Assembly: GCF_021173085.1 (NCBI RefSeq)
Contig: NZ_CP076413.1
Location: 3,127,501 to 3,191,500, forward strand
From: Ralstonia wenshanensis
GTDB taxonomy: Bacteria > Pseudomonadota > Gammaproteobacteria > Burkholderiales > Burkholderiaceae
Length of the DNA stretch: 64,000 bases
Direction of reading: 5' to 3'
Under the pieces are notes generated by a model, which made no database searches, had not been told where the DNA came from, and saw only the letters and a list, made by a program, of their open reading frames with translations. The translations under genes and the position numbers were made by a program. Positions 42,320 through 51,248 of this stretch are shown piece by piece (positions within the stretch are counted from its first letter, which is position 1; every line of letters starts with the position of its first letter).

Positions 42320-43231
42320 TCAACGCGTTCGCGACCAATACCCCGCCTGCCCGTACACCGTCTTCAGGTGCTCGATAAAGAACCGGATCTTTGCCGGCAC
42401 CGGCCGCTGCTGCGGGTACACGGCAAGGATGTCGTAGTCGGGCAGCGCGTAGTCGTCGAGCACCGTCATCAGCGCGCCGGATTCCAGCTCAGGCTGGATC
42501 TCCCACGTTGAGCGCCAGCCCAAGCCCAGACCTTCGCCCATCCAGCGGTGCAGCAGTTCACCGTCGTTGCAGTCGAGGTTGCCGTTCACCTTCACGGTGA
42601 CGGCCTTGCCGTTCTGCTGGAAATACCAGCCGCGCTGCTGACCGCCCTGCAGGTTGAAGGCGAGGCAGTTATGGCGCGCGAGGTCATCCAGCGTGCGCGG
42701 CACGCCGTGCTTGGCGAAGTACGCAGGCGTGCCGCACACCACGCGCTTGTTCGACGCCAGGCGGATCGCCACGAAGTTCGGGTCGATCGCGCCACCAATG
42801 CGGATGCCCACGTCGTAGCCTTCGCGCACGAGGTCGACCACGCGGTCGGTCAGGTTGAACGAGATGCGCACGTCGGGGTTGGCACGCAGGAAGTCCGGGG
42901 CGTGCGGTGCGACGTGCTTGCGGCCAAACGCAGCCGGCGCCGAGACGATCAGGTGCCCGGTCGCCTTGTGACGGCCTTCGGCAACCAGCAGCTCCGCGCG
43001 GTCCAGCTCGCCCAGCGCCTTCTTGCACTGTTCCATGAAGACCGCGCCCTGCTCCGTCACCGCAATGCGGCGGGTCGACCGGTGCAGCAACTTCACGCCC
43101 AGGCGGGCCTCCAGCGCGTTGATACGGCGTCCGATCATGACGGGCGTCACGTCTTGCGTGAGCGCGGCGGCGGCCATGCTGCCGTGTTCCACCACGGCGA
43201 TGAACGCTTCGATCTGCTTGAGCTTGTCCAT
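42320..43231 (-). CDS. LysR-family regulator, divergent from gcl
   Basis: A 303-residue LysR regulator (KLKQIEAFIAVVEHGSMAAA, then DVTPVMIGRRINALEARLGV with the DNA-reading helix; effector domain TGHLIVSAPAAFGRKHVAPH and EGYDVGIRIGGAIDP). It is divergent from gcl across 345 bp, so it probably controls the glyoxylate genes. This differs from E. coli, where AllR (IclR family) does so. Confidence 0.9.
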   Translation of the reverse strand: MDKLKQIEAFIAVVEHGSMAAAALTQDVTPVMIGRRINALEARLGVKLLHRSTRRIAVTEQGAVFMEQCKKALGELDRAELLVAEGRHKATGHLIVSAPAAFGRKHVAPHAPDFLRANPDVRISFNLTDRVVDLVREGYDVGIRIGGAIDPNFVAIRLASNKRVVCGTPAYFAKHGVPRTLDDLARHNCLAFNLQGGQQRGWYFQQNGKAVTVKVNGNLDCNDGELLHRWMGEGLGLGWRSTWEIQPELESGALMTVLDDYALPDYDILAVYPQQRPVPAKIRFFIEHLKTVYGQAGYWSRTR

Positions 43232-43474
43232 TCCATCATTCCAGTTCGCAATGTCTGACCATTTTAGTGAGCATTCCGTACCAGGATTGCGGCTTTCTGG
43301 CGCATATCACCTGTGACGAATGGCAAAAATAGTGGACGCCGATGTGATCGATGCGAGCGGGGCGCGCCCCATTGCTGCGTCGCACCAAAGCGCCTGAAAG
43401 CGTTTTGAATTCAAGGTTTTCCGGCATATTGGCTGCCTTGGTATTGGTGCAGCACGCAAATCCATTCAGTATTC

Positions 43475-43493
43475 TCAGTTAGCAATCAACTGA
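43475..43493. promoter_or_regulatory. Candidate LysR operator upstream of gcl
   Basis: TCAGTT-AGCAATC-AACTGA is a perfect 6-bp dyad 84 bp before the gcl start, within the 345-bp gap to the LysR gene. The rest of the gap shows no gene. Confidence 0.4.
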
Positions 43494-43576
43494 CGAAATC
43501 TGCGTTTATCCATATCGGCATGCGGGAATAGGATCAGCTCCAACTGATTCCCACCTTCCCTTCCTGGAGACACCCC

Positions 43577-45352
43577 ATGCCGAAGATGAGAGCGATTGAT
43601 GCCGCAGTTGCGGTGATGGAAAAAGAAGGCATCACCACCGCCTTCGGCGTGCCTGGTGCCGCCATCAACCCGTTGTACTCGGCGCTGCGCCGCGCCGGCA
43701 ACATTGACCACGTGCTGGCCCGCCACGTTGAAGGCGCCTCGCACATGGCCGAGGGCTACACCCGTGCGGAGCCGGGCAACATCGGCGTGTGCATCGGTAC
43801 GTCGGGCCCCGCCGGCACCGACATGATCACCGGCCTGTACTCGGCCTGGGCAGACTCGATTCCCATCCTGTGCATCACGGGCCAGGCACCCCGCGCCCGC
43901 CTGTACAAGGAAGACTTCCAGGCCGTCGACATCGAGTCGATCGCCAAGCCGGTCACGAAGTGGGCCGTCACCGTGCGCGAGCCGGCGCTGGTGCCGCGCG
44001 TGTTCCAGCAAGCCTTCCACCTGATGCGCTCGGGCCGCCCGGGTCCGGTGCTGATCGACCTGCCGTTCGACGTGCAAGTCGCCGAAATCGAATTCGACCC
44101 CGACACGTACAGCCCGCTGCCGGTCTACAAGCCCGCGGCCACGCGTGCCCAAGCCGAGCGCGCCATCGCGATGCTGTGCGAAGCCGAGCGCCCGCTGCTG
44201 GTGTGCGGCGGCGGCGTGATCAACGCCGATGCGGCCAAGCTGATGGTCGAGTTTGCCGAGCTGGTGAACGTGCCTGTGGTCCCGACGCTGATGGGCTGGG
44301 GCGTGCTGGCCGACGACCACCCGCTCAACGCCGGCATGGTCGGTCTGCAAACGTCGCACCGTTACGGCAACGCCACGCTGCTCGCATCCGACTTTGTGTT
44401 CGGCATCGGCAACCGCTGGGCCAACCGCCACACCGGCAGCGTCGACGTCTACACCAAGGGCCGCAAGTTCATCCACGTCGATATCGAACCGACCCAGATC
44501 GGCCGCGTGTTCGGGCCGGACCTGGGCATCGTGTCGGACGCCAAGGCGGCACTGGAGAAGTTCATTGAAGTCGCGCGCGAGCTGAAGGCCGCAGGCAAGC
44601 TGCCGTGCCGCAAGAGCTGGAACGCCGACGTGCAGAAGCGCAAGCGCACGATGCTGCGTCGCTCGGACTTCGACAACGTGCCCATCAAGCCGCAGCGCGT
44701 GTACCGCGAGATGAACCAGTACTTCCCGCGCGACGTTCGCTATGTGTCGACCATTGGCCTGTCGCAGATCGCTGCCGCGCAGTTCCTGTCGGTCAACCAG
44801 CCGCGCCACTGGATCAACTGCGGCCAGGCAGGCCCGCTGGGCTGGACGATTCCCGCCGCCATCGGCGTGAAGGTGGCCTCGCCCAACAGCGACGTGGTGG
44901 CCATCTCGGGTGACTACGACTTCCAGTTCATGATCGAAGAGATGGCGGTGGCCGCGCAGTTCAAGGTGCCGTACATCCACGTGGTGGTGAACAACTCGTA
45001 CCTGGGGCTGATCCGCCAGGCGCAGCGCAACTTCGACATGGACTACTGCGTCCAGCTCGCCTTCGACAACGTCAACGCCCCTGAGCTGAACGGCTACGGC
45101 GTCGACCACGTGAAGGTGGTGGAAGGCCTGGGTTGCAAGGCGATCCGCGTGTTCAAGCCGGAAGACATCGAACCCGCCTTTGCGCAGGCCCGCCTGCTGA
45201 TGGCCGAGTTCTCGGTGCCGGTGATGGTGGAAGTGATTCTCGAGCGCGTGACGAACATCGCCATGGGCACGGAGATCGACAACGTGGTCGAGTTTGAAGA
45301 CGTGCTCGACCTGGAAGACACCGTCACGGAAGCCGAAGGCGTCACCGCATAA
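43577..45352 (+). CDS. gcl: Glyoxylate carboligase
   Basis: A 591-residue thiamine-diphosphate enzyme joining two glyoxylates into tartronate semialdehyde and CO2. Motifs: [18 protein letters not shown] at the start with valine-like substitution of the usual ThDP glutamate region, typical of Gcl; [18 protein letters not shown]; and the ThDP-Mg motif [20 protein letters not shown] with the later [12 protein letters not shown]. The ribosome site CTGGAGACA precedes the ATG. First gene of gcl-hyi-glxR-glycerate kinase-pyk. Confidence 0.95.
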   Translation: MPKMRAIDAAVAVMEKEGITTAFGVPGAAINPLYSALRRAGNIDHVLARHVEGASHMAEGYTRAEPGNIGVCIGTSGPAGTDMITGLYSAWADSIPILCITGQAPRARLYKEDFQAVDIESIAKPVTKWAVTVREPALVPRVFQQAFHLMRSGRPGPVLIDLPFDVQVAEIEFDPDTYSPLPVYKPAATRAQAERAIAMLCEAERPLLVCGGGVINADAAKLMVEFAELVNVPVVPTLMGWGVLADDHPLNAGMVGLQTSHRYGNATLLASDFVFGIGNRWANRHTGSVDVYTKGRKFIHVDIEPTQIGRVFGPDLGIVSDAKAALEKFIEVARELKAAGKLPCRKSWNADVQKRKRTMLRRSDFDNVPIKPQRVYREMNQYFPRDVRYVSTIGLSQIAAAQFLSVNQPRHWINCGQAGPLGWTIPAAIGVKVASPNSDVVAISGDYDFQFMIEEMAVAAQFKVPYIHVVVNNSYLGLIRQAQRNFDMDYCVQLAFDNVNAPELNGYGVDHVKVVEGLGCKAIRVFKPEDIEPAFAQARLLMAEFSVPVMVEVILERVTNIAMGTEIDNVVEFEDVLDLEDTVTEAEGVTA

Positions 45353-45395
45353 AGACGGCGCGCTGTTCCCTCACCGTCCGATAAAAGGAGAAACC

Positions 45396-46178
45396 ATGAC
45401 AAAGCTGGCAGCCAACCTGACCATGCTCTTCAACGAGCAGGCCTTCCTTGACCGCTTCGAAGCCGCTGCACGTGCGGGCTTCCGCGGCGTGGAATTCCTG
45501 TTCCCCTACGCGTTCCACGCAGACCAGATTGCCGATCGCCTGAACCGCTTCCAGCTCGACCTCGTTCTGCACAACCTGCCGGCAGGCAACTGGGACGGCG
45601 GCGAGCGCGGTATCGCCATCCTCCCGGACCGCGTGAGCGAGTTTCAGGACGGCGTGGGCGAAGCCATCAAGTACGCCAAGGTGCTCGGCGTGAAACAGCT
45701 CAACTGCCTGGTGGGTATTCGCCCCGAAGGCGTGAGCGAAGACGCAGCGCGCAAGACGCTGGTGGAGAACCTGAGGTTTGCGGCGAAGGCACTGAAGGCC
45801 GAGAAGATTGATCTGCTGATCGAGCCGATCAACACGTTTGATATTCCAGGCTTCTACCTGCACCGCACGCAGCAGGCGCTGGATCTGATCAACGACGTGG
45901 ATGCGTCCAACCTGTATGTGCAGTACGACATCTATCACATGCAACGGATGGAAGGCGAAGTGGCTAGCACGCTGAAGCGCCATCTGGACAAGATCAAGCA
46001 TGTGCAGTTGGCGGACAACCCTGGGCGCAATGAGCCGGGGACTGGGGAGATCAATTACCAGTTCTTGTTCCGCTGGTTGGATGAGATTGGGTACACCGGA
46101 TGGGTTGGGTGTGAGTACAAGCCTAAGGCTGGGACTGTGGAAGGTCTTGGTTGGCGGGCGGCGCACAACGTTGCTTGA
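45396..46178 (+). CDS. hyi: Hydroxypyruvate isomerase
   Basis: A 260-residue TIM-barrel enzyme interconverting hydroxypyruvate and tartronate semialdehyde. Motifs: FRGVEFLFPYAFHADQIADR, NLPAGNWDGGERGIAILPDR, LLIEPINTFDIPGFYLHRTQ, QYDIYHMQRMEGE and GWVGCEYKP; the two glutamates (LIEPIN, CEYKP) and Asp-His pair bind the metal. AAAGGAGAAACC lies before its ATG, 43 bp after gcl. A palindromic element begins 26 bp after its stop. Confidence 0.93.
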   Translation: MTKLAANLTMLFNEQAFLDRFEAAARAGFRGVEFLFPYAFHADQIADRLNRFQLDLVLHNLPAGNWDGGERGIAILPDRVSEFQDGVGEAIKYAKVLGVKQLNCLVGIRPEGVSEDAARKTLVENLRFAAKALKAEKIDLLIEPINTFDIPGFYLHRTQQALDLINDVDASNLYVQYDIYHMQRMEGEVASTLKRHLDKIKHVQLADNPGRNEPGTGEINYQFLFRWLDEIGYTGWVGCEYKPKAGTVEGLGWRAAHNVA

Positions 46179-46204
46179 GCTTTTGTTCGGTTTGGTTTTG
46201 CTCC

Positions 46205-46756
46205 GGTGGTGCATCCCTTGTTTCATCCCCTGCCGGGGCTGACTCACTTTTCTTTGTCTTGCCAAAGAAAAGTAAGCAAAAGAAAGGCGCGCCCGAGATG
46301 GCGACTTCCCCTTGAATTTATGTCGCAGAGAGGGGAAGGGAAAAACTCGCTGCGCTCAGACAGTTTCCCTTCCTTTTTCCTCCCTGCAACAGAAATTCAA
46401 GGCGCCATCTAGGGCTCCAACGGCCAAACAATCAGAGCACGACCGCAGCAGGAACCAGCAACACAACGCGAAGCAAAGCGAGCAGCAACAGCAACAAACA
46501 AGAGCCACCAGGGCCCGCACACCAACGGTTCGGCGGTTGACGTTCCTGCCCTAGATGGCGCCTTGAATTTGTGTAAGCGGGCGGAAGCAAGACGGGGAAC
46601 TGTTTGAGCGCAGCGAGTTTTCCCCGTCTCCGCCCGGTTACACAAATTCAAGGAGGGTGTCGCCATCTCGGGCGCGCCTTTCTTTGCTTACTTTCTTTGG
46701 CAAGACAAAGAAAGTGAGTCGCCCCCGGCAGGGGGTGAAAGGGAGATGAACCACCA
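46205..46756. repeat. Long nested inverted-repeat element, copy 2 (core type II)
   Basis: Same outer arms and two inner hairpins as copy 1. The core is different: instead of the AAAGGCC terminator hairpin it has CAGCAGGAACCAGCAACACA-type sequence shared with copy 3. Left inner hairpin stems are GCAGAGAGG / CCTCCCTGC and GAAGGGAAA/TTTCCCTTC; right ones are GCGGGCGGA/TCCGCCCG and GACGGGGAA/TTCCCCGTC. The loops keep GAGCGCAGCGAG. It lies between hyi and glxR, inside the glyoxylate gene run. Confidence 0.85.
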
Positions 46757-46805
46757 AGGTTCAAACAAGCAAACCACCAACATCAAACCAAGGAGATCCC
46801 TCACC

Positions 46806-47717
46806 ATGGCAAACAATCTCAACCTCGGTTTCATCGGCCTCGGCATCATGGGCGCCCCCATGGCAGGCCACCTGCGCGCCGCCGGCCACACGCTGTTCGT
46901 GCACGACGTCAACCCGGCCCCGGCCGCGCTGGTGGAAGCCGGCGTGACGGTCTGCACGAGCGCCGAGGAAGTCGCCAAGCGCGCCGACATCATCTTCATC
47001 ATGGTGCCGGACACCCCGCACGTTGAAGCCGTGCTGTTCAGCGAGAAGGGCGTCGCCAAGGCGCTGAAGGATGCCGGCAAGGACGCTGCTGCCAACAAGA
47101 TCGTCGTCGACATGAGCTCGATCTCGCCGATCGCGACGAAGGACTTTGCAGCCCGCATCAACAAGACCGGCGCGCAATACCTGGACGCTCCGGTGTCGGG
47201 TGGCGAAGTGGGCGCGAAGGCCGCATCGCTGACGATCATGGTGGGCGGTGAGCAGGCTGCGTTCGATCGCGTGGCTCCGTTGTTCAACCTGATGGGCAAG
47301 AACATCACGCTGGTCGGCGGCAACGGCGACGGCCAAACCACCAAGGTGGCCAACCAGATCATCGTGGCGCTGAACATCCAGGCCGTGTCGGAAGCGCTGC
47401 TGTTCGCATCGAAGGCCGGCGCCGACCCCGCAAAGGTACGTCAGGCACTGATGGGCGGTTTCGCTGCCTCGCGCATTCTTGAGGTCCATGGCGAGCGCAT
47501 GGTCAAGCGTACGTTCGATCCGGGCTTCCGCATCGAGCTGCACCAGAAGGATCTGAACTTGGCACTGCAAGGCGCGAAGGTTCTGGGCGTGGCGCTGCCG
47601 AACACCGCCACCGCACAGGAGCTGTTCAACACCTGCGCTGCCAACGGCATGGGCAAGCAAGACCACTCGGCGCTGTGCCGCGCGATCGAGATCATGTCGA
47701 ATCACGACATCGCCTGA
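46806..47717 (+). CDS. glxR: Tartronate semialdehyde reductase
   Basis: A 303-residue beta-hydroxyacid dehydrogenase reducing tartronate semialdehyde to D-glycerate with NAD(P)H. Motifs: NLGFIGLGIMGAPMAGHLRA (cofactor and family signature), DAPVSGGEVGAKAASLTIMV (substrate loop) and GQTTKVANQIIVALNIQAVS with the catalytic lysine. AAGGAGATCCC precedes the ATG at 46806. The palindromic element ends 49 bp before the start, so any native promoter is close or within the element. Confidence 0.94.
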   Translation: MANNLNLGFIGLGIMGAPMAGHLRAAGHTLFVHDVNPAPAALVEAGVTVCTSAEEVAKRADIIFIMVPDTPHVEAVLFSEKGVAKALKDAGKDAAANKIVVDMSSISPIATKDFAARINKTGAQYLDAPVSGGEVGAKAASLTIMVGGEQAAFDRVAPLFNLMGKNITLVGGNGDGQTTKVANQIIVALNIQAVSEALLFASKAGADPAKVRQALMGGFAASRILEVHGERMVKRTFDPGFRIELHQKDLNLALQGAKVLGVALPNTATAQELFNTCAANGMGKQDHSALCRAIEIMSNHDIA

Positions 47718-47794
47718 ATGCGTGCCTAAGTTGTGTGCACTGTCGCAGCCTTCGGGCGGCGGCAGTTCTTTTTGCTGTCTCCCCGCTTCCTGCC

Positions 47795-49114
47795 ATGCAC
47801 CACGACCAGTCTGCCCAGGCCGCCCTGCGCGCTGTCTTGCCCAATCCGTCGCCGCGCGCGTTGCTGCACGGCCTGTTTGATACCGCGGTGGCTGCGGTCA
47901 GCGCTGCGCAATGCCTGCCTGCATTCCTGCCCGAACCGCCGCGTGGCCGCACCATCGTCATCGGTGCGGGCAAGGGCGCAGCGGCGATGGCCGAGGCGGT
48001 GGAGCAGCACTGGAAGGGCGAGCTGTCTGGCCTGGTCGTCACGCGTTACGAGCACGGCCGCGCTCCCGGCACGCAAGGCCGCATTGAAGTGGTGGAAGCC
48101 TCGCACCCCGTGCCCGATGCCGCCGGCCAACGTGCCGCGCAACGCATGGTCGGCCTGCTCGAAGGTTTGACGAAAGACGACCTCGTCCTGTGCCTGATCT
48201 CGGGCGGTGGCTCGGCCCTGCTGGCTGCACCGGCCGAAGGCTTGACGCTGGCCGACAAGCAGTCCGTCAACCGTGCGCTGCTCAAAAGCGGCGCGAGCAT
48301 CGGCGAGATGAACTGCGTGCGCAAGCACCTCTCATCGATCAAGGGCGGGCGACTGGCACTGGCGTGCGCACCGGCGCGCGTCGAGACGCTGCTGATCTCC
48401 GATATTCCCGGCGATGACCCGACGCTCATCGCCAGCGGCCCGACGCTGCCCGACGCGACCACCTGCGTGGATGCGCTGGCCGTGATCGACAAATACGGCA
48501 TCGACGTGCCCGAAGCGGTGCGCCGTCATCTGGAAACCGGCGCGGGCGAAACACCCAAGCCCGGCGATGCACGTTTCGAAGGCCATCGCAGCCATGTCAT
48601 TGCGACAGCGCAGCACGCGCTGGAAGCCGCCGCAGCACAGGCACGCGCGCTCGGTTACGAGGCGCACATCCTGTCGGACAGCATTGAAGGCGAAGCGCGC
48701 GATGTGGCCGAAGTGCACGCCGGCATCGTGCGGCAGATCGTGGCGCGCAACCAGCCGTTCACCAAGCCGTGCGTGATTCTGTCGGGTGGTGAAACCACGG
48801 TGACGGTGCGCGGTAACGGCCGCGGCGGGCGCAATGCCGAGTTCCTGCTGGCGCTGGGCGTGGCGTTGGATGGCCTGCCCGGTGTGTACGCAATTGCCTG
48901 CGATACCGATGGCATTGATGGCTCGGAAGACAACGCGGGTGCGATGTTGACGCCGGATAGTCTCGCGCGTGCTGAAGCGCTTGGGTTGAAGCCGAAGCAG
49001 TTGCTCGACAACAACGATGGGTATGGGTTTTTTGATGCGTTGGGCGATTTGATTGTGACTGGGCCTACGCGGACGAATGTGAATGATTTTCGGGCGGTTT
49101 TGATTACTGGCTGA
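47795..49114 (+). CDS. ttuD: Glycerate kinase (MOFRL/DUF4147 type)
   Basis: A 439-residue class II glycerate kinase, which phosphorylates D-glycerate to 2-phosphoglycerate. The N-terminal domain shows GRTIVIGAGKGAAAMAEAVE, CLISGGGSALLAAPAEGLTL and the hinge MNCVRKHLSSIKGGRLA. The C-terminal MOFRL domain shows CVILSGGETTVTVRGNGRGG and TDGIDGSEDNAGAM. It follows glxR by 77 bp. The last 150 bases have a lower GC and looser codon use than the rest. Confidence 0.92.
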   Translation: MHHDQSAQAALRAVLPNPSPRALLHGLFDTAVAAVSAAQCLPAFLPEPPRGRTIVIGAGKGAAAMAEAVEQHWKGELSGLVVTRYEHGRAPGTQGRIEVVEASHPVPDAAGQRAAQRMVGLLEGLTKDDLVLCLISGGGSALLAAPAEGLTLADKQSVNRALLKSGASIGEMNCVRKHLSSIKGGRLALACAPARVETLLISDIPGDDPTLIASGPTLPDATTCVDALAVIDKYGIDVPEAVRRHLETGAGETPKPGDARFEGHRSHVIATAQHALEAAAAQARALGYEAHILSDSIEGEARDVAEVHAGIVRQIVARNQPFTKPCVILSGGETTVTVRGNGRGGRNAEFLLALGVALDGLPGVYAIACDTDGIDGSEDNAGAMLTPDSLARAEALGLKPKQLLDNNDGYGFFDALGDLIVTGPTRTNVNDFRAVLITG

Positions 49115-49148
49115 GTGGATCTGGATGCGGGGATGGAATGATGTTTTT

Positions 49149-49696
49149 GGTGCATCCCTGTTTCATCCCCTGCCGGGGCTGACTCACTTTTCTTTGTCTT
49201 GCCAAAGAAAAGTAAGCAAAAGAAAGGCGCGCCCGAGATGGCGAAAGACTCCTTGAATTTATGTCGCAGAGAGGGGAAGGGAAAGACTCGCTTCGCTCAG
49301 ACAGTTTCCCTTCCTTTTTCCTCTCTGCAACAGAAATTCAAGGCGCCATCAAGGGCAGGAACGTCAAGGGCCAAACCGTCGATCACGAGTGCAGTAGGAA
49401 CCAGCAGCACAACGCGAAGCAAGGCGAGCAACACAGCAACAAACGGAGCCAACTAGGACAGCACACAGATTGTGTGGCTGTACCCTGCCCTAGATGGCGC
49501 CTTGAATTTGTGTAAGCGGGCGGAACAAAGACGGGGAACTGTTTGAGCGAAGCGAGTTTTCCCCGTCTCCGCCCGGTTACACAAATTCAAGGAAGGGGTC
49601 GCCATCTCGGGCGCGCCTTTCTTTGCTTACTTTTCTTTGGCAAGACAAAGAAAGTGAGTCGCCCCCGGCAGGGGGTGAAAGGGAGATGGACCACCA
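49149..49696. repeat. Long nested inverted-repeat element, copy 3 (core type II)
   Basis: Same architecture as copy 2, with the same type II core (GTAGGAACCAGCAGCACAAC). The right arm ends GGGAGATGGACCACC. It fills the gap between the glycerate kinase and pyk and leaves 49 bp before the pyk start. Confidence 0.85.
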
Positions 49697-49745
49697 AGGT
49701 CCGCAAACGCAGCAAGCAATAGCCAGCCCACCGGAGCCATCAACG

Positions 49746-51224
49746 ATGCGCCGCTTCCGCAACACCAAAATCCTCGCCACCCTAGGCCCCGCCAGCAGCG
49801 ACAAAGACACCATCCGCGCCCTCTTCGACGCCGGCGCGGACGTCTTCCGCCTGAACTTCAGCCACGGCTCGCACGAAGACCACCGCAAGCGCTACGACAC
49901 CGTGCGCGCGGTGGAGGCCGAGACCGGCCGCCCGATCGGCATCCTCGCTGACATGCAAGGCCCGAAGCTGCGCATCGGCACGTTTGCCGACGGCCGTGTC
50001 GTGCTCAAGAACGGCGATCGCTTTGTGCTCGACCGCGATCCGACGCCGGGGGATGTCACGCGTGTGCATCTGCCGCATCCGGAGCTGTACGCGGCTGCCG
50101 CGCCGGGGCAATCGCTGTTGCTCGATGACGGCAAGATCCGCCTGGCCGTGGAAGCCGCCGACCCGACGGCCATCGTCACGCGCGTGGTCGATGGCGGCCC
50201 GCTGTCGGACCGCAAGGGCGTGAACGTGCCGGATGCCGTGATCCCCATCCCTGCGCTCACCGAGAAAGACCTGCGCGATCTGGACTTCGCGCTGTCGTTG
50301 GGCGTGGACTGGATTGCGCTGTCGTTCGTGCAGCGCGCCGAAGATGTGATCGCCGCACGCGAGATCATCGGCGACCGCGCCGGCCTGCTCTCCAAGATCG
50401 AGAAGCCCGCAGCGCTACTGCATCTGGAAGACATCGTGCAGGCGTCCGATGCGCTGATGGTGGCGCGCGGCGACTTGGGCGTGGAGCTGCCGCCCGAGCG
50501 CGTGCCCGGCGTGCAGAAGCGCATCCTGCGCATGGCGCGCCACCACGGCAAGCCGGTGGTCGTGGCCACGCAGATGCTGGAATCGATGATCGAGGCGCCG
50601 GTACCGACGCGCGCCGAAGCGTCGGACGTGGCCAGCGCCGTGTACGACGGCACCGATGCCGTGATGCTGTCGGCCGAGTCGGCCAGCGGCAAGCATCCGG
50701 TGGCGGCGGTCAGCATCATGAACCGCATCATTGCCGAGACGGAGCGCGACCCGCTGTACCGCAACCTGATCGACGCGCAGCATCAGCCGCCGCTGCCGAC
50801 GCGCCAGGACGCCATCTGCGCGGCCCTGCGCGACGTGACGCACATCCTCGGCGCAGTGGCCACCGTCACGTATACGTCCAGCGGCAAGACGAGTCTGCGC
50901 GCCGCACGCGAGCGGCCGCTGGCGCCTATCGTGAGCATCACGCCGCGCCTGGATACGGCGCGCCGTCTGGCAATCACGTGGGGCGTGCACAGCACGGTCA
51001 GCCCCGATGTGAGCAACGTCGACGAGATGGTGGATGCGGCGTGCCGCGCCGCCGCGCGTGAAGGCTTTGCCGTGTCGGGCGACCAGATCGCCATCACGGC
51101 CGGCATGCCGTTCGGCCAGGCCGGTTCGACCAACCTGCTGCGCCTGGCGGAGATCTGGCCGCAGACGCTCGTGACTGCGCAGACGCAAGACGCTGCGCTG
51201 CAGCCCGAGCCGGCCACGGTCTGA
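49746..51224 (+). CDS. pyk: Pyruvate kinase
   Basis: A 492-residue pyruvate kinase converting phosphoenolpyruvate and ADP to pyruvate and ATP. Motifs: RNTKILATLGPASSDKDTI, FRLNFSHGS, ADMQGPKLRIGTF, the catalytic lysine in LLSKIEKPAALLHLE, VARGDLGVELPPERVP, and TDAVMLSAESASGKHPV. The frame is open into the palindromic element, but the ATG at 49746 gives the proper start. Its place closes the route from glyoxylate to pyruvate. This is likely the pathway-linked isoform, with another pyk possible elsewhere. Confidence 0.94.
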   Translation: MRRFRNTKILATLGPASSDKDTIRALFDAGADVFRLNFSHGSHEDHRKRYDTVRAVEAETGRPIGILADMQGPKLRIGTFADGRVVLKNGDRFVLDRDPTPGDVTRVHLPHPELYAAAAPGQSLLLDDGKIRLAVEAADPTAIVTRVVDGGPLSDRKGVNVPDAVIPIPALTEKDLRDLDFALSLGVDWIALSFVQRAEDVIAAREIIGDRAGLLSKIEKPAALLHLEDIVQASDALMVARGDLGVELPPERVPGVQKRILRMARHHGKPVVVATQMLESMIEAPVPTRAEASDVASAVYDGTDAVMLSAESASGKHPVAAVSIMNRIIAETERDPLYRNLIDAQHQPPLPTRQDAICAALRDVTHILGAVATVTYTSSGKTSLRAARERPLAPIVSITPRLDTARRLAITWGVHSTVSPDVSNVDEMVDAACRAAAREGFAVSGDQIAITAGMPFGQAGSTNLLRLAEIWPQTLVTAQTQDAALQPEPATV

Positions 51225-51248
51225 CCTGACTACGGCTCGGTAGGTCGA

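Noticed and set aside
43475-45109. A 544-codon minus-strand frame opposite gcl
   Set aside because: Histidine- and arginine-rich composition without known domains, typical of antisense frames; gcl is complete on the plus strand.
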